The position numbers and the translations under genes were made by a program. The notes beneath the pieces are model-generated. The model was not told the origin of the DNA. It saw nothing but the letters and a program-made list of their open reading frames with translations, and did not search any database. 64,000 nt of DNA from CAVQUE01 sp046290435 (GTDB taxonomy: Bacteria > Actinomycetota > Acidimicrobiia > Acidimicrobiales > UBA8592): assembly GCA_046290435.1 (NCBI GenBank), contig JBKAGO010000046.1:21514-85513 (forward strand). Direction: 5' to 3'. Shown here piece after piece: positions 32,088-42,400 of the stretch. The stretch's first letter is position 1, and each line of letters opens with the position of its first letter.

Positions 32088-33395
32088 ATGAGAGCCCGGC
32101 GAATCTCGGCGATGTTGACAGTTGGTCTGCTCGCTTCTGCCTGCGGACAGACCGCCACGGTGTTGACGGACGCCCAGATCCGGAGCCACGCCGAGCGGTC
32201 GAGCTCGCTCGCGATCACGGATCCGAGCGACGACATCGGCGGATCCGAAGAGCACGACGGCGACCCCTCGCCGATTCCTGCGTTCGCGGATCCGGCAGCG
32301 GTCTTCACCCGTGTGCTGACAACGCCTCTCGCGGACCAATTCGACCGAGCCCGGTTCTCGATGCCACTCGCAGGTGACGGCGCCGTCACCGGCGCCATGG
32401 ATCTCGCCGACCAGCGGTTCTCGTGGAGCGCCGATGGACGGCCGGTCGCATACCGCAACGGCGATCGGTTCTTCGCCCGCGACGAGCAGTACGGCGTTGC
32501 GTACTGGCAACAGGACGACAGCGAACCGGAGAGCATGGGCCGGTTCCTCTTGTTTCCGTGGCCTGGGGTGGTCAGCGAGCCCTCCGATGCTGCGCTCGTC
32601 GAGCTGACCGACCCGGTCCACGACGTCGGAGCGGCGACCATACGGCAGGTCCCTGTCCGCGAGCTCGTGATGGCAGGAACGCGCGTGGTCGGTGGGGACG
32701 TCATGTTCGGCGAAGAGGTCTCTCCCGAAGAAGTGGTCGATTCCGAGATCCACCTCTTCGTCGATGCCGAATTGCGGCCCCGCCGTATCGACTACACGCT
32801 CTGGCTGTTCGGCGAACCGATTCCCGTCACGATGGAGTTCTGGGACCTCGACGGCGATTTCTCCGTCGACCAGCCCGATGATCTCGACGACCCGCCGTCC
32901 GAACGTCCTTCCAGCGGCCCGATCGGCGAAACGTCGCTGCGCGTCGAGCTACGGGACCACGATTTCGCTGAGGACACAGAGGAGCTCGTCGACGTCGATG
33001 ACGCAGACGTGAGCTTCAGCCTGACGGCAAATCCGCCGAGCTACGACTGGGCGCCGGGCGAGCTTCGGGCCCACGTGCTCTCGCAGCCCGAAGACGGCCG
33101 TGCCCGATCGTGGACCGTCACCGTGCTCCCTGCCGACGGCAACCGGGTCACGCCGGGGGTGTATCCGATCGTCCAGATCCTCGACGCGCAACCGGGCACC
33201 GCCACCCTCGACCTGGACGAGTACTTCTGTTCGACCAGCACCTCACCACCCGAGCTGCTGGTTCACGAGGTGGAGTACGACGAGTGGGGTCCGACGAGGT
33301 TCAGCGCGTCCTTCGCGGTCGAGTGCCCCGACTCCGGCGGCCAGTACTACGCCGCTGCCGCAGGCGAGCTTCGGATCAATGTCCTGACAGGTTGA
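32088..33395 (+). CDS. Predicted lipoprotein, function unknown
   Basis: A 435-residue secreted lipoprotein: signal ISAMLTVGLLASAC with lipidation Cys at about residue 18, then a long acidic mature region. Residues about 60-270 (RFSMPLAGDGAVTGAMDLADQRFSWSADGRPVAYRNGDRFFARDEQ and EIHLFVDAELRPRRIDYTLWLF) have the strand-rich pattern of LolA/LppX-like lipid-binding lipoproteins, but the match is loose. A second beta-rich part follows (SLRVELRDHDFAEDTEE...). ATG 32088 is chosen to place the signal at the N-terminus. Confidence 0.65.
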   Translation: MRARRISAMLTVGLLASACGQTATVLTDAQIRSHAERSSSLAITDPSDDIGGSEEHDGDPSPIPAFADPAAVFTRVLTTPLADQFDRARFSMPLAGDGAVTGAMDLADQRFSWSADGRPVAYRNGDRFFARDEQYGVAYWQQDDSEPESMGRFLLFPWPGVVSEPSDAALVELTDPVHDVGAATIRQVPVRELVMAGTRVVGGDVMFGEEVSPEEVVDSEIHLFVDAELRPRRIDYTLWLFGEPIPVTMEFWDLDGDFSVDQPDDLDDPPSERPSSGPIGETSLRVELRDHDFAEDTEELVDVDDADVSFSLTANPPSYDWAPGELRAHVLSQPEDGRARSWTVTVLPADGNRVTPGVYPIVQILDAQPGTATLDLDEYFCSTSTSPPELLVHEVEYDEWGPTRFSASFAVECPDSGGQYYAAAAGELRINVLTG

Positions 33396-33599
33396 CACCA
33401 CGTCGTTCTCGTCGACCTGCCGTGTCCGGTTGATGTTCTCGGGCCGCTGACTGAGTCCTCTTCTTCATCCAGGTCGAGACGCGCCAGGTGATCCTCGTCG
33501 GTCTCACCGAGAATCCGACTGGCGCCTGGACCAGCTTCGACGAAGTCGGCGGTGTGGCCTCGCGCAGACTTCGGCGTTGCGGGGCGCGCCGTGGAGACG

Positions 33600-33645
33600 C
33601 ACGCCGAAGCGTGCGGCGTCGGGAGTTCGATTCTCCCCTCGGGCG
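33600..33645 (+). other. tRNA-like 3' fragment
   Basis: GGGAG-TTCGATT-CTCCC (33621-33637) has the exact form of a tRNA T-arm, followed by CTCGGGC. A stem-loop just before it (CGCACG-CCGAAG-CGTGCG) could be an anticodon arm. No 5' acceptor strand pairing with CTCGGGC is found upstream, so it is not a complete tRNA. It may be an old attachment-site remnant. Confidence 0.35.
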
Positions 33646-33650
33646 CGCTG

Positions 33651-34478
33651 TCAGGTCCACCGGCCGTGCGCCAGCTGTTGTGACCCATCGGGGTCGCCGA
33701 GAAGGGAGCGGGCGGCTCGTGCTTCGATGCCGTCGGCGAGCGGGAAGGTGTGCTGGCCCGCATGGACGATGACGGCACGATCGAGGCGGAGGGTCTCGAT
33801 CGCGGAGCGGATCGAAGCCGTCACCTTGGGTGTCGCGGTGCGCTTGACCTCGAAGCCGATTCGCTCGTCTCCGCGCACGATCAGCAGGTCGAGCTCGGCT
33901 CCGGCGTGGGTGGCCCAGAAGTAGCGCTGGTCGCGGCGGGCGCCGGTGATCTCGATCAGCTGACGGATGATGAACCCCTCCCATGAGGCACCGACGACCG
34001 GGTGCCGTTCGAGGGCGGTTCGATCGTTCAGATCGAGCAGCGCGTACAGGAGCCCCGAGTCGTTGATGTAGGCCTTCGGGGATTTGACCTGGCGTTTGCC
34101 GACGTTCTCGTGCCACGGCTGGAGTTGGTCGACGACCAGCGTGGAGGTGAGAGTGTCCAGGTAGCGGCGAACCGTCGAGTCGGCGACGCCGAACGACGAG
34201 GCGATGCGGCTGGCGTTCCACACCTGCCCGTGGACGTGGGCGAGCATCCGCCAGAACCGGTCGGTGGTGGTCGACGGCACCCGGCTGCCGAGTGTCGGCA
34301 GGTCGCGTTCGACGAAGGTGCGGATGAAGTCGAACTGGTGAACGGGGCCGCTCCAGCCGCGGACGATCTCGCCGGCGAGCGTCGTCTTGTCGACCTGGCG
34401 AGCACCGAGCAGGGCGAGGCAGGGTGACTGATGGAGCAGTCTCGTGCAGCGTTCGAGGTGACGCTTCCGAGGCGACAT
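33651..34478 (-). pseudogene. DUF4143 AAA ATPase with internal deletion
   Basis: A 275-codon open frame in the DUF4143 ATPase family. The N-terminus has a damaged Walker A (GARQVDKTT, with Asp where Gly is needed) and then jumps from GPVHQFD straight to FIRTFVERDLPTLGSR, missing about 100 residues that carry Walker B and the rest of the AAA core. The C-terminal part (AYINDSGLLYALLDL, WEGFIIRQLIEI, AELDLLIVRGDERIGFEVKRT) is intact. With neither nucleotide motif it cannot be a working ATPase. Confidence 0.75.
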
Positions 34479-34667
34479 AGGGCGGCTGTATCGAAATCTC
34501 TGCACTCACCGCCGGATTTTCAAGGCAATACGGGATTGGCGAGACCCCAGTGCGTCGGGAGCGATTGGCGACATCGGCCCGATATGGGCGCCGACCGGTC
34601 AGGCGCTTGCGTTTGCGTCGCACGGGCGCACGTCGCCGAACGTCGCCGGGCCCGTGGCGGTACGTGG

Positions 34668-35819
34668 TCAGGGTCCGAGCAGCGCGAGTGGGATGACGTA
34701 CACGCCGTCGGGACGCCGATAGGCGTACTCCCCGACAGCGGTGACGACCGCGAGAAAGGCCGGTGGGCCGGCTTTGGTCTGATCGATCGAGGCTGCGGCG
34801 GCTGCCACGGATGTGGCGCCCTGGTCGATCGCTGGTTGACCGCCGAGCTTGATCTCGATGCCGGCCCAGCGTCGGTCGGGTAGCGAGACGACGGCGTCGA
34901 TCTCGTGGTCGTCGGTCTGGAAGTACGACACCGCTCCTCCGAGTGCGCCGGCGAGGACCCGTAGGTCGCGGATCGCCATGGACTCGAAGAGCAGACCGGT
35001 GTAGTTGAGGTCTGCGAGCAGGCGCCCGGTGTCGGCGTCGAGCGCCGCGGCTGCCAGGGACGGATCGACGAAGTGGTGCCTCGATGCCTGGCGCAGGTTG
35101 CGCGAGGAGCGCAGGTGGGTGTTGAACGCTCTGAGCGGCTCGATGAGCATGAGCCGTCTGAGGGCTGCGAGGTAGTCGTGCACCGCCTCGCGCGAGAGGT
35201 CCGCGTCCGTGGCCAGGGTGGGTTCGCCTGCGTTGGTGGCGACGTGGCGAGCGAGGGACGCGACCAGGGATCGGATCTTGTCGGGGTTGCGGCGGCGTGA
35301 GGGACGGTGGCCGTCGGCGCCGGGGCTGGTGGCGAGGTCGACGTTGACCGCAGCGTCGAGGTAGCCGGTCACCAACGAGCGACGTGGTCGGGTCGTCTGG
35401 GCCGGCCAGCCACCCAGGACCAGCTGGTCCACGACGGCTTCGAGGTCGGTCGTCCCGCCCGTTGCGGACTGGTCCTGGCCGTCGAGAAGCGCGGTGAGTG
35501 ACACGCCTGGAAGCTGCCAGGTCTCGTGCAGCGTCATCGGGCGCATCGTCATGGTCGCAATCCGGCCGGCGCCGGAGTGGTACCTCGCGTCGTCGTTCGG
35601 AGTGGCGGAGCCGGCGAGGATGAACTGACCGGGCTCGCCGCCAGCATCGTCGACGGCGCGTCGGACGTGGTCCCAGAGCGTCGGGCGCAGCTGCCACTCA
35701 TCGATCAGTCTCGGTCGGTCACCGACCAGGATGAGGTCGGGGCTGATCTCGGCGAGCTGGGCCGCGTCGTGATCGACATCGAGTCGGACCTGCGACGCGG
35801 CGACTCGGTCGCTCACCAT
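34668..35819 (-). pseudogene. DUF4143 ATPase, N-terminally truncated
   Basis: A 383-codon frame that begins MVSDRVAASQVRLDVD. Related ATPases have about 35-40 residues with the Walker A loop just before VAASxVRLDVD; here they are gone and replaced by promoter-like AT-rich DNA with a repeated TGTATGGT (35815-35850). Walker B-like RLIDEWQ, GQFILAGSATP and the C-terminal DDHEIDAVVSLPDRRWAGIEIK are kept. It may still be expressed as a nuclease-like protein, but ATP binding is lost. Confidence 0.65.
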
Positions 35820-36130
35820 ACAGAGTTCGGTATCTTTACCATACAGTTATCCGACTAGGTGGCCCTACAGGTCTGCGGCGAGCTCGAACCCGCCCCATGC
35901 ACGAGTCCACGACCTTCTCTGCGGGCTGCTCGGCCGCTATGTGCATCGGCATGTCTGAGTGAGGGAGCTGCGTGAACGCCCACGCTCGCCAGAAATGCGG
36001 CCTGTACCGGCACCGGGTGGCGGGGGTTGCTTCGCGGTGGATTGCGGCGTCTTCCGCCCACCCGACAACCGGCGATGCAACAAGGCCCCGCCGACCGCAT
36101 TCGTGCAGGTCAGCGAGCCGTTCTGTCGCA

Positions 36131-36176
36131 GTGCCCTCGGCAGGATTCGAACCTGCGCACACGGCTCCGGAGGCCG
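36131..36176 (-). repeat. Left attachment site (tRNA-Arg 3' half)
   Basis: 46 bases identical to the 3' part of the tRNA-Arg gene at 53238-53309, covering the anticodon loop, T-arm and acceptor. The D-arm and 5' acceptor are missing, so this is the displaced end, not a tRNA. The whole gap 35820-36297 holds only this site and the arm-type repeat at 36237. Confidence 0.9.
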
Positions 36177-36236
36177 GGTACGGATCGACCCATAACCCCT
36201 GTTCAGAGCGCCAGCGCTGCCAGCTGCGCCGCCTCC

Positions 36237-36254
36237 CTCCCACTGTCCTCCCAC
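36237..36254 (+). repeat. Arm-type integrase site candidate, left
   Basis: CTCCCACTGTCCTCCCAC, itself two CTCCCAC units 11 bases apart. The same 18 bases occur at 53110-53127 near the other end, in the same orientation. Paired repeats just inside both att sites are what tyrosine integrase arm domains bind. Confidence 0.55.
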
Positions 36255-36297
36255 TGGCGTAGGCTCTGTCAACCGGCGGGTGAGCGGGGGAGCGGGG

Positions 36298-37623
36298 ATG
36301 CGCCAGACAGTCAGGGTGTTCGGGATTCAGGATCGCCGGGGTTCCGCGCGCGTCGCCCGGCCGTGGGTCGTCCGCTGGGAGGTCGACGGTAAGCGCACGA
36401 GCCGATCGTTCAAGACCAAGGCGCTCGCCGACCGCTACCGATCGAACCTGATGGTCGCGAGCGACCGCAGCGAACCATTCGACCGTGCCACCGGTGAACC
36501 GCTTGCGTGGGCCCCGAACGCCGATGACGCCACCGTGTTCGAGTGGAGCCGGCGATGGCTGGCCGAGCAGTGGCCCGAGTGGCAACCCCGCACCCGGGCA
36601 TCGGCGGTCGAGGCGCTCGCCCGCTTCGTGTCGCTGGCGGTTCTCGACGGCGCGCCGTCGCCTCCCGACGACCTTCGTGCGTTCGCGACGCGAGCTCTTG
36701 CACCCGACGGTCGCGCTGGCGTCGCCGATCCCTGTTCCCGTTGGCTCACGCGCTTCTCGCGACCGCTGAACACGCTCACGCGCGAGAACTTGGCCGAAGT
36801 CGACGCGGCGCTCGGCGTGGGCGTCGACGGCTCGCCGCTGGCGCCGTCGACTGCTGGACGGTTCCGCAAGGTCTCACGAGCCTGCGTGCGGCGCGCAGTG
36901 GACCTTGGCATTCTGCAGGCCGACCCGTGGCCCCCTCCGGCACGCGGCCGTACGCAGCGCAAAAGCAGCCGGGCCGTCGCTGCCTTCGACGTCCGGACCC
37001 TGCCCGGACCGGCCACCATGGCGAGGGCCTTGGCGGCGATACGGACCCATCAGCCTGCGAGTCAGACGTATCAGGTCATGACGGCGGTGGCCTACTACGC
37101 AGGGCTACGGCCGTCAGAGGTCGTGATGCTGCGCTCGTCGGCGCTCGATCTGCCCGAGTCGGGGTGGGGGCGGATCGATGTCAACGAAGCCGACATCTCC
37201 TTCGACGAGTCCGGCGAACCCAAGACCGGCCGGCGGTCGGTTCCGATCCCGCCCGTGCTGGTCGAAATGCTGCAGTCGTGGATCGACTCGGGTGACTTCG
37301 AGGGCGAGCAGCTGATCTTTCGGACTCGTCGTGGCAATCGGCCGACGGCCTCGAACTGGTCACGTGCCTGGCATCGAGCACTGCGATCGATCGACCAGCC
37401 GACGCTGCGGGTCTACGACTGTCGCCACGCCGCAGCGACGACCTGGCTCGCTGCGGGCGTGCCTCTCGGCGAGGTTGCGAAGCGTCTCGGTCACAGCGTC
37501 GAAACCCTCGTCACTACCTACGTCGGAGCGATCGAGGGCGACGAACGACTCGCGAACGACCGCATCGACGCCGCGCTGGGCGCCACGTCCATTCCCGCTC
37601 AGCCGAGGGGCGATGCCAGCTGA
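36298..37623 (+). CDS. int: Tyrosine recombinase / phage-type integrase
   Basis: A 441-residue integrase. N-terminal arm-binding strands (VVRWEVDGKRTSRSFKTKALADRYRSNL), a core-binding helical domain (about 85-210) and the catalytic domain: first Arg in YYAGLRPSEVVML (about 270), YDCRHAAATTWL (box II, Tyr in place of the first His) and GHSVETLVTTYVG with the nucleophile Tyr. It cuts and joins the 46-bp tRNA-Arg site. ATG 36298 is preferred to GTG 36280; GGGGGAG precedes it. Confidence 0.9.
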   Translation: MRQTVRVFGIQDRRGSARVARPWVVRWEVDGKRTSRSFKTKALADRYRSNLMVASDRSEPFDRATGEPLAWAPNADDATVFEWSRRWLAEQWPEWQPRTRASAVEALARFVSLAVLDGAPSPPDDLRAFATRALAPDGRAGVADPCSRWLTRFSRPLNTLTRENLAEVDAALGVGVDGSPLAPSTAGRFRKVSRACVRRAVDLGILQADPWPPPARGRTQRKSSRAVAAFDVRTLPGPATMARALAAIRTHQPASQTYQVMTAVAYYAGLRPSEVVMLRSSALDLPESGWGRIDVNEADISFDESGEPKTGRRSVPIPPVLVEMLQSWIDSGDFEGEQLIFRTRRGNRPTASNWSRAWHRALRSIDQPTLRVYDCRHAAATTWLAAGVPLGEVAKRLGHSVETLVTTYVGAIEGDERLANDRIDAALGATSIPAQPRGDAS

Positions 37624-37714
37624 TTGACAGTCGGCCTGGGTGGACGCAACAACTCGAGCAAGCCGATGCCCGGGCCCTTCCCATCGCAGGGATTTCGTAT
37701 TACGATACCGTCGT

Positions 37715-37969
37715 GTGGAGTTCCACGGCTCGGCGTTCAAGCACGGCTTCGACGAGGTCGCCATCATGCACGCGATCGATCACGCGCTGGTCGAAGTCGA
37801 CCTCGACCCCGATGCCGATCCTCCCAAGCTGCTCGCGATCGGCCCCGACCTCGCCGGCAACCTCATCGAGGTCATCTGGCTCGAACTCGACGGCACTGGT
37901 CTGGTGATCCACGCGATGACCCTGCGATCAACGTTTCATGACCTACTTCCCGGAGGTGACCAGCCATGA
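37715..37969 (+). CDS. Small toxin-like protein (DUF4258/BrnT-like size and context)
   Basis: An 84-residue protein beginning VEFHGSAFKHGFDEVAIMHAIDHAL, with IGPDLAGNLIEVIWLELDG in the middle. The length, fold pattern and coupling to a ribbon-helix-helix gene fit a toxin of a two-gene system, but the family assignment is tentative. TACGAT (37701-37706) places transcription start at about GTG 37715. Confidence 0.6.
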   Translation: MEFHGSAFKHGFDEVAIMHAIDHALVEVDLDPDADPPKLLAIGPDLAGNLIEVIWLELDGTGLVIHAMTLRSTFHDLLPGGDQP

Positions 37970-38238
37970 CCCGACGAACCCGATCCGGTCGAATCCTCGA
38001 TGACCGCGAACTCGACGCGCTCGCCGAAGAAGTCGAGACCACCGATTACGACATCGACGCCTTGAAGCAGCGGCGGCGCCCGGGGCGACCATCGATGGGA
38101 TCAGGTCCAGCCGACGTCGTTCCCGTGCGTATCGAGCCAGAACTTCGCGCTGCCATCGAAGCCCGAGCGAAAGCCGACGCAACGACGACAAGTGCCGTCA
38201 TACGACAAGCACTGCGGAGCTTCCTCGACGTCGCCTGA
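37966..38238 (+). CDS. Ribbon-helix-helix antitoxin-like protein
   Basis: A 90-residue protein with a basic N-terminal half (LKQRRRPGRPSMG) and a C-terminal ribbon-helix-helix (VVPVRIEPELRAAIEARAKADATTTSAVIRQALRSFL). Its ATG overlaps the stop of the preceding gene (ATGA). Gene order is toxin then antitoxin. Confidence 0.7.
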   Translation: MTRRTRSGRILDDRELDALAEEVETTDYDIDALKQRRRPGRPSMGSGPADVVPVRIEPELRAAIEARAKADATTTSAVIRQALRSFLDVA

Positions 38239-38386
38239 ACTGCCGAATGTCGTGCAGACCTGTGCGCCCCCCCAGAACCCCATCGCTGCCGACCGGTGGA
38301 GACGATCGTGGGCGTGGCGGTGGAGACGGGAGTGAGGTGCGCCGGTAGCTGGGACTGGTGAGTGCCTCCGCACGCGCCGAAACGCT

Positions 38387-38781
38387 GGTAGGTGACCTAC
38401 CGATACCACTGTGGGCGTTGGTGAAGCGGCCTACTGGTGCGCGCATGTGGGGTTGGCGGTAGCGGCCTCACCGCCGACCTCACAAACGCCGCGCAGACCG
38501 TTGAGGAGAGGCCACCTCCTTGGTGGGGGCGGGGGATCCCGCTGGAGCGAACCCGCCGTGTCTCTGTGCCGGGCGGCGTGAGATCGATCGTCGACGGAGC
38601 TGCGCACTCCCATTGTGGCTTTGGGAGATCACGCTCAGTGACGGAGAGATCGGTGGAGACGCTGTCGGCGCCGAGGTCGTCGGCGGCGATCGGTGGTAGG
38701 TGCACCCAACGGGCCACCTACCGGGAAACTCCTCCGTTGAGAGATCGGTGGTAGGTGAAAGAGTAGATGCCGCGGTAGGTG
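38387..38781 (+). repeat. GGTAGGTG iteron region (560-bp gene-free stretch 38239-38802)
   Basis: GGTAGGTG-type boxes occur at 38387-38401 (as the palindrome GGTAGGT-G-ACCTACC), 38695-38702, 38715-38722 (opposite strand), 38750-38757 and 38774-38781. The 12-mer GCCACCTACCGG at 38713 recurs at 39369, and its complement at 39442. The stretch has no convincing gene. Such clustered boxes suit binding by the excisionase-like protein, a replication initiator or the relaxase. Confidence 0.6.
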
Positions 38782-38802
38782 GTTTCGCGACGATCCGCCG
38801 CC

Positions 38803-39024
38803 ATGGACACCTCTGAATGGACTGCGAGCAGCTCGTCGGTTGGGCGCTCGGGTCACCTGATCGACATCGACGGGCTCGCCGCGCGGCTCGGTGTCACGGA
38901 GCGGTTCGTGCGCCGCCTCGTCGCCGAGCGACGGATCCCATTCCTCAAGATCGGCAAGTTCGTGCGCTTCGATCCTGACGAGATCGATCGGTGGGTCGAG
39001 GAGCGCCGGGTCCCGCTGCTGTGA
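38803..39024 (+). CDS. Excisionase-like HTH_17 protein
   Basis: A 73-residue winged-helix protein: LIDIDGLAARLGVTERFVRRLVAERRIPFLKIGKFVRFDPDEIDRWVEERRVPLL. Xis-type proteins bend DNA at att sites and direct the integrase to excision; in actinobacterial elements they may also regulate. ATG 38803 is chosen over GTG 38779, which lies inside a GGTAGGTG box. Its stop overlaps the next start (GTGA). Confidence 0.8.
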   Translation: MDTSEWTASSSSVGRSGHLIDIDGLAARLGVTERFVRRLVAERRIPFLKIGKFVRFDPDEIDRWVEERRVPLL

Positions 39025-39479
39025 GCAACCCCGCTTGCATTGGCACCGGTACGGCCGACCACGGCCAGTCCCGGGGGCTTTGGGGTCCGGCTGGGTGCGT
39101 CGTGTTCTGCGGGCGGGTGCGATGCGCCGAGCACGCATCGCTCACGCACATCGATCCCGCATGCAACGCATGCGACGGCGATAGGGCGCCGCAAGCGGTG
39201 ACCGGGCTACGTGTGAGCCGCTACAGCTCCGCATCCCGAGCGCGGCGGACCAGACCCATGCACGCCAGCATGTCGCCGGCGGCCCAGGCTCGCGCCGGTG
39301 CCTGTCCTCGCCGCTCGGCGGCGTCCGCCCCGCACGCCAAAGCCTGCACCGAAGGAGCCGATCTCACAGCCACCTACCGGAACCTCTACTGCGGATTGAC
39401 AGACGAGTGCACAGCTTGTGCTGGGAGATGGTCGCCGTCGACCGGTAGGTGGCTGGCGCCGGCTGGGTGGTGGTGGTGA
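39021..39479 (+). CDS. Possible Cys-rich small protein
   Basis: A 152-codon frame starting at GTG overlapping the excisionase stop. Cysteines in the first 60 residues (CIGTGT, CVVFCGRVRCAEH, CNAC) could make a zinc site. The second half is low-complexity and runs through the inverted repeat before the relaxase gene, so only the first half may be real coding sequence. Confidence 0.35.
   Translation: MSNPACIGTGTADHGQSRGLWGPAGCVVFCGRVRCAEHASLTHIDPACNACDGDRAPQAVTGLRVSRYSSASRARRTRPMHASMSPAAQARAGACPRRSAASAPHAKACTEGADLTATYRNLYCGLTDECTACAGRWSPSTGRWLAPAGWWW
39369..39453. other. Inverted repeat upstream of relaxase, candidate oriT
   Basis: GCCACCTACCGG (39369-39380) and its exact complement CCGGTAGGTGGC (39442-39453) enclose 61 bases and end at the relaxase start. 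The same 12-mer is in the iteron region. Relaxases often nick in such a site beside their own gene; no nic sequence was identified. Confidence 0.4.
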
Positions 39480-42400
39480 CGGCGCGAGTGACGACCCTGA
39501 AGGGCCCTGATGCGGGCGCGTATTACGTGGAGGCGTTGCCGTCGTACTACCTCGATTCGGAGGAGCCGAAGGGACGGTGGCACGGCGGCGGCGCCGCGCA
39601 GCTGGGTCTCGAGGGCGAGGTCGTGGACGGCCAGTTTCTGCGCGTGATGGCCGGGTTGTATCCGTTCGGCCGGGTCGGGGTGCACCTGGGTCGCGCATAT
39701 GGGGATGGGTCGGTGCGGGGGTTCGATGTGACGGCCTCGGCACCGAAGTCGGTGTCGACGTTGTTCGCGCTCGGCGACGACACCACCCGCGCACACGTGT
39801 TGGCTGCGCATGACGTGGCGGTGGGGGTGATGGTCGACTGGATCGAGGACCACGCCCATACTCGGTTCCGGATCGGCGGCGAGATCTCGATGGTCGACGC
39901 CGACGGCATCGTGGTGGCGTCGTTTCGGCAGCACACCTCGCGGGCGCTTGACCCGCAGTTGCATTCTCATGTGGTGGTCGCGAATCGGGTGCTGTCGCCT
40001 GATGGCCGCTGGTTGGCGCTCGACGCCCGCAGTCTGAAGTTGGATCAGCGGACGGTGTCGGCGATCTATCACACCACCCTGCGCTCCGAACTCACGGCAC
40101 GGCTCGGTGTCGACTGGGCCCCGGTTGTGAACGGCATCGCCGAGATCGCCAACGTGTCTGATCGGGTGTTGGAGGAGTTCTCGACGCGAGCCGGCGATGT
40201 GCAGCGGCGTGTCGATGTGAAGCTCGACCAGTTCGTCGAGGCGTTCGGTCGGGAGCCGACACAGCGGGAGCGGTGGCGGCTCGATCGCGAAGCGGTGATC
40301 GACAGCCGCCCACCCAAACCCGAAGCAGCCGACGCAGCGGGGTTGCATGCCCGCTGGGCTGGACGAGTCCGGAACCTCGGGATCGACCCGGACAAGGTGG
40401 CGCATGAGGCGACGGAGTGGGTGCGGTCCCGCGACCTCGACACCGCCACCACCGAACAGGTCATGGAACAGGCGGTCGCAGCGCTTGCCGACAAGCAGTC
40501 GACCTGGCGCCCGGCGGAGGTGACCCGCGAACTCGCTGCTGCACTTCCGACCGACATCTACGTCGAGGCCGACGCGATGGGGCAGCGGTTGGACCGCCTC
40601 ACCAAGCTCACCATCGACCGACACTGCGTGGACATCTCCCGCCCCATCACGGATGGCGCGCGGGTGCGTCGTGATGGGCGCCCGGTGACCGAGTCGGTCG
40701 CTGACCGGGCGTTGACGACGCCGACGATTCTTGCCCAGGAGGAAAGGCTCTTGGCGTGGGCTGAACGCCGGATGGCGGACACTGGGGCCGATTCTGCGGC
40801 TGCGGCAACTCGGAGCAGGGTGGGGTTGACGGTGCCGCAGGCCGAAACGGCGGCGGCGGTCGCCGGTACGGGCGATCTGGTGTTGGTGGTGGGTCCAGCG
40901 GGCACCGGCAAGACGACGGCGATGGCACCGGCGGTCGATCAACTCCTCGCGGAGGGACGGGTCGTGTTCGGTGTCGCGCCCTCTGCCGCGGCTGCGGAGG
41001 TGTTGGGCGCCGAGACCGGGATCGGCGCCGACACCGTTGACAAGCTGTTGTTCGAGCACTCCCGGAAGCGGCCGCCGGATCACCGCTACAACCTTCCGTC
41101 GGGGTCGACGGTGATTGTGGATGAGGCCGGCATGGTCGGCACCGACCGCCTCGATCAGCTCGCCGCACTGTCCGATGCGAAGGGGTGGCGGGTGGCGTTG
41201 GTGGGGGATCCAATGCAGTTCTCCGCTGTTGGGCGTGGCGGGATGTTCAACCATCTGATCGACACCCACGGCGCGATCGAACTCGACCAGGTTCACCGCT
41301 TCAGCCATCGGTGGGAAGCCGAAGCATCGCTTCGGCTCCGCGCCGGCGACGTGTCAGTCGCCGAGGAGTACGAACGCCACGGGCGGCTCCACGGCGGCAC
41401 CGGCACCCGCATGGAACGCGACGCCCTCGACGCCTGGCAGGCAGCCCGCCAGCGCGGCGAGAGCGTCGTGCTCGCAGCGCCGACAAACGACACCGTCGCC
41501 CGCCTCAACCACGCCGCGCAACAACGACGTCTGAACATGGGCGACCTCGACGCTCGAGGCCGCACCGTCGACGCCGGCGGCTACCGGTTCTTCGGCGGCG
41601 ACGAGATCGTTACCCGCCGCAACCACCGACAGTTGCATACGGATCGGGGCCTCATGATCGCGAACCGGGACCAGTGGGTAATCGACGTCGTGCACCGCAA
41701 CGGGGACCTCACCGTCAACGGCCACAACGGCACCGTCCGCCTCCCGGACGACTACGTGAAAGAACACGTCGAGCTGGGCTACGCCCAGACCAGTCACGCC
41801 ACCCAAGGCCGCACCGTCGACCGATCCATCCTCGTCCTCGACGGCCCCTGCGACGTCCGCGGCCTCTACGTCCCGATGACCCGCGGCCGCCACCACAACG
41901 ACGCCTACATCGCCACCACCGGCCAGGACACAGCGCTCGACGTGTTCGCGGCGTCGGTAGCACGCAGCTGGATCGACCAACCCGCCCTCGCCCGCCAAGC
42001 CGAACTCGCCAACCACGGCCGATGTCGACCGGGGACGCTTCCGGCACATGAACTCCAGGGCCTGCTGGCCCGACAAGAACAGCTCACCGCAGCGCTCGCC
42101 GAGCTGCGTCAAGATCTGCGGGCGTTGCCGGAAGACCTCAAGGAATTCCGGGAGCAACAGCGCCGGGTCGTGTCCGACATGGCGCGGGATCGCAAACGCC
42201 TCCAACGAGCGTTCGACACCCTCGAGGCACGCGACCGGCCGCTACGGCGCCGAGGTCACGAGACGGCCATTGCCAACGCCAAACGGGCCGTCGCCGACCT
42301 TCCTGAAGCAATGCGCCGACACGCCGCCGCGATCAAGACTTTCGATGGCCACATCGCCAGACTTGAACGACGCCTCGATCAGGCCCGTGTCCGGGACCAG

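Noticed and set aside
36131..36176. A second tRNA-Arg gene
   Set aside because: Only the 3' half is present; the D-arm and 5' acceptor strand are absent. It is the left attachment site.
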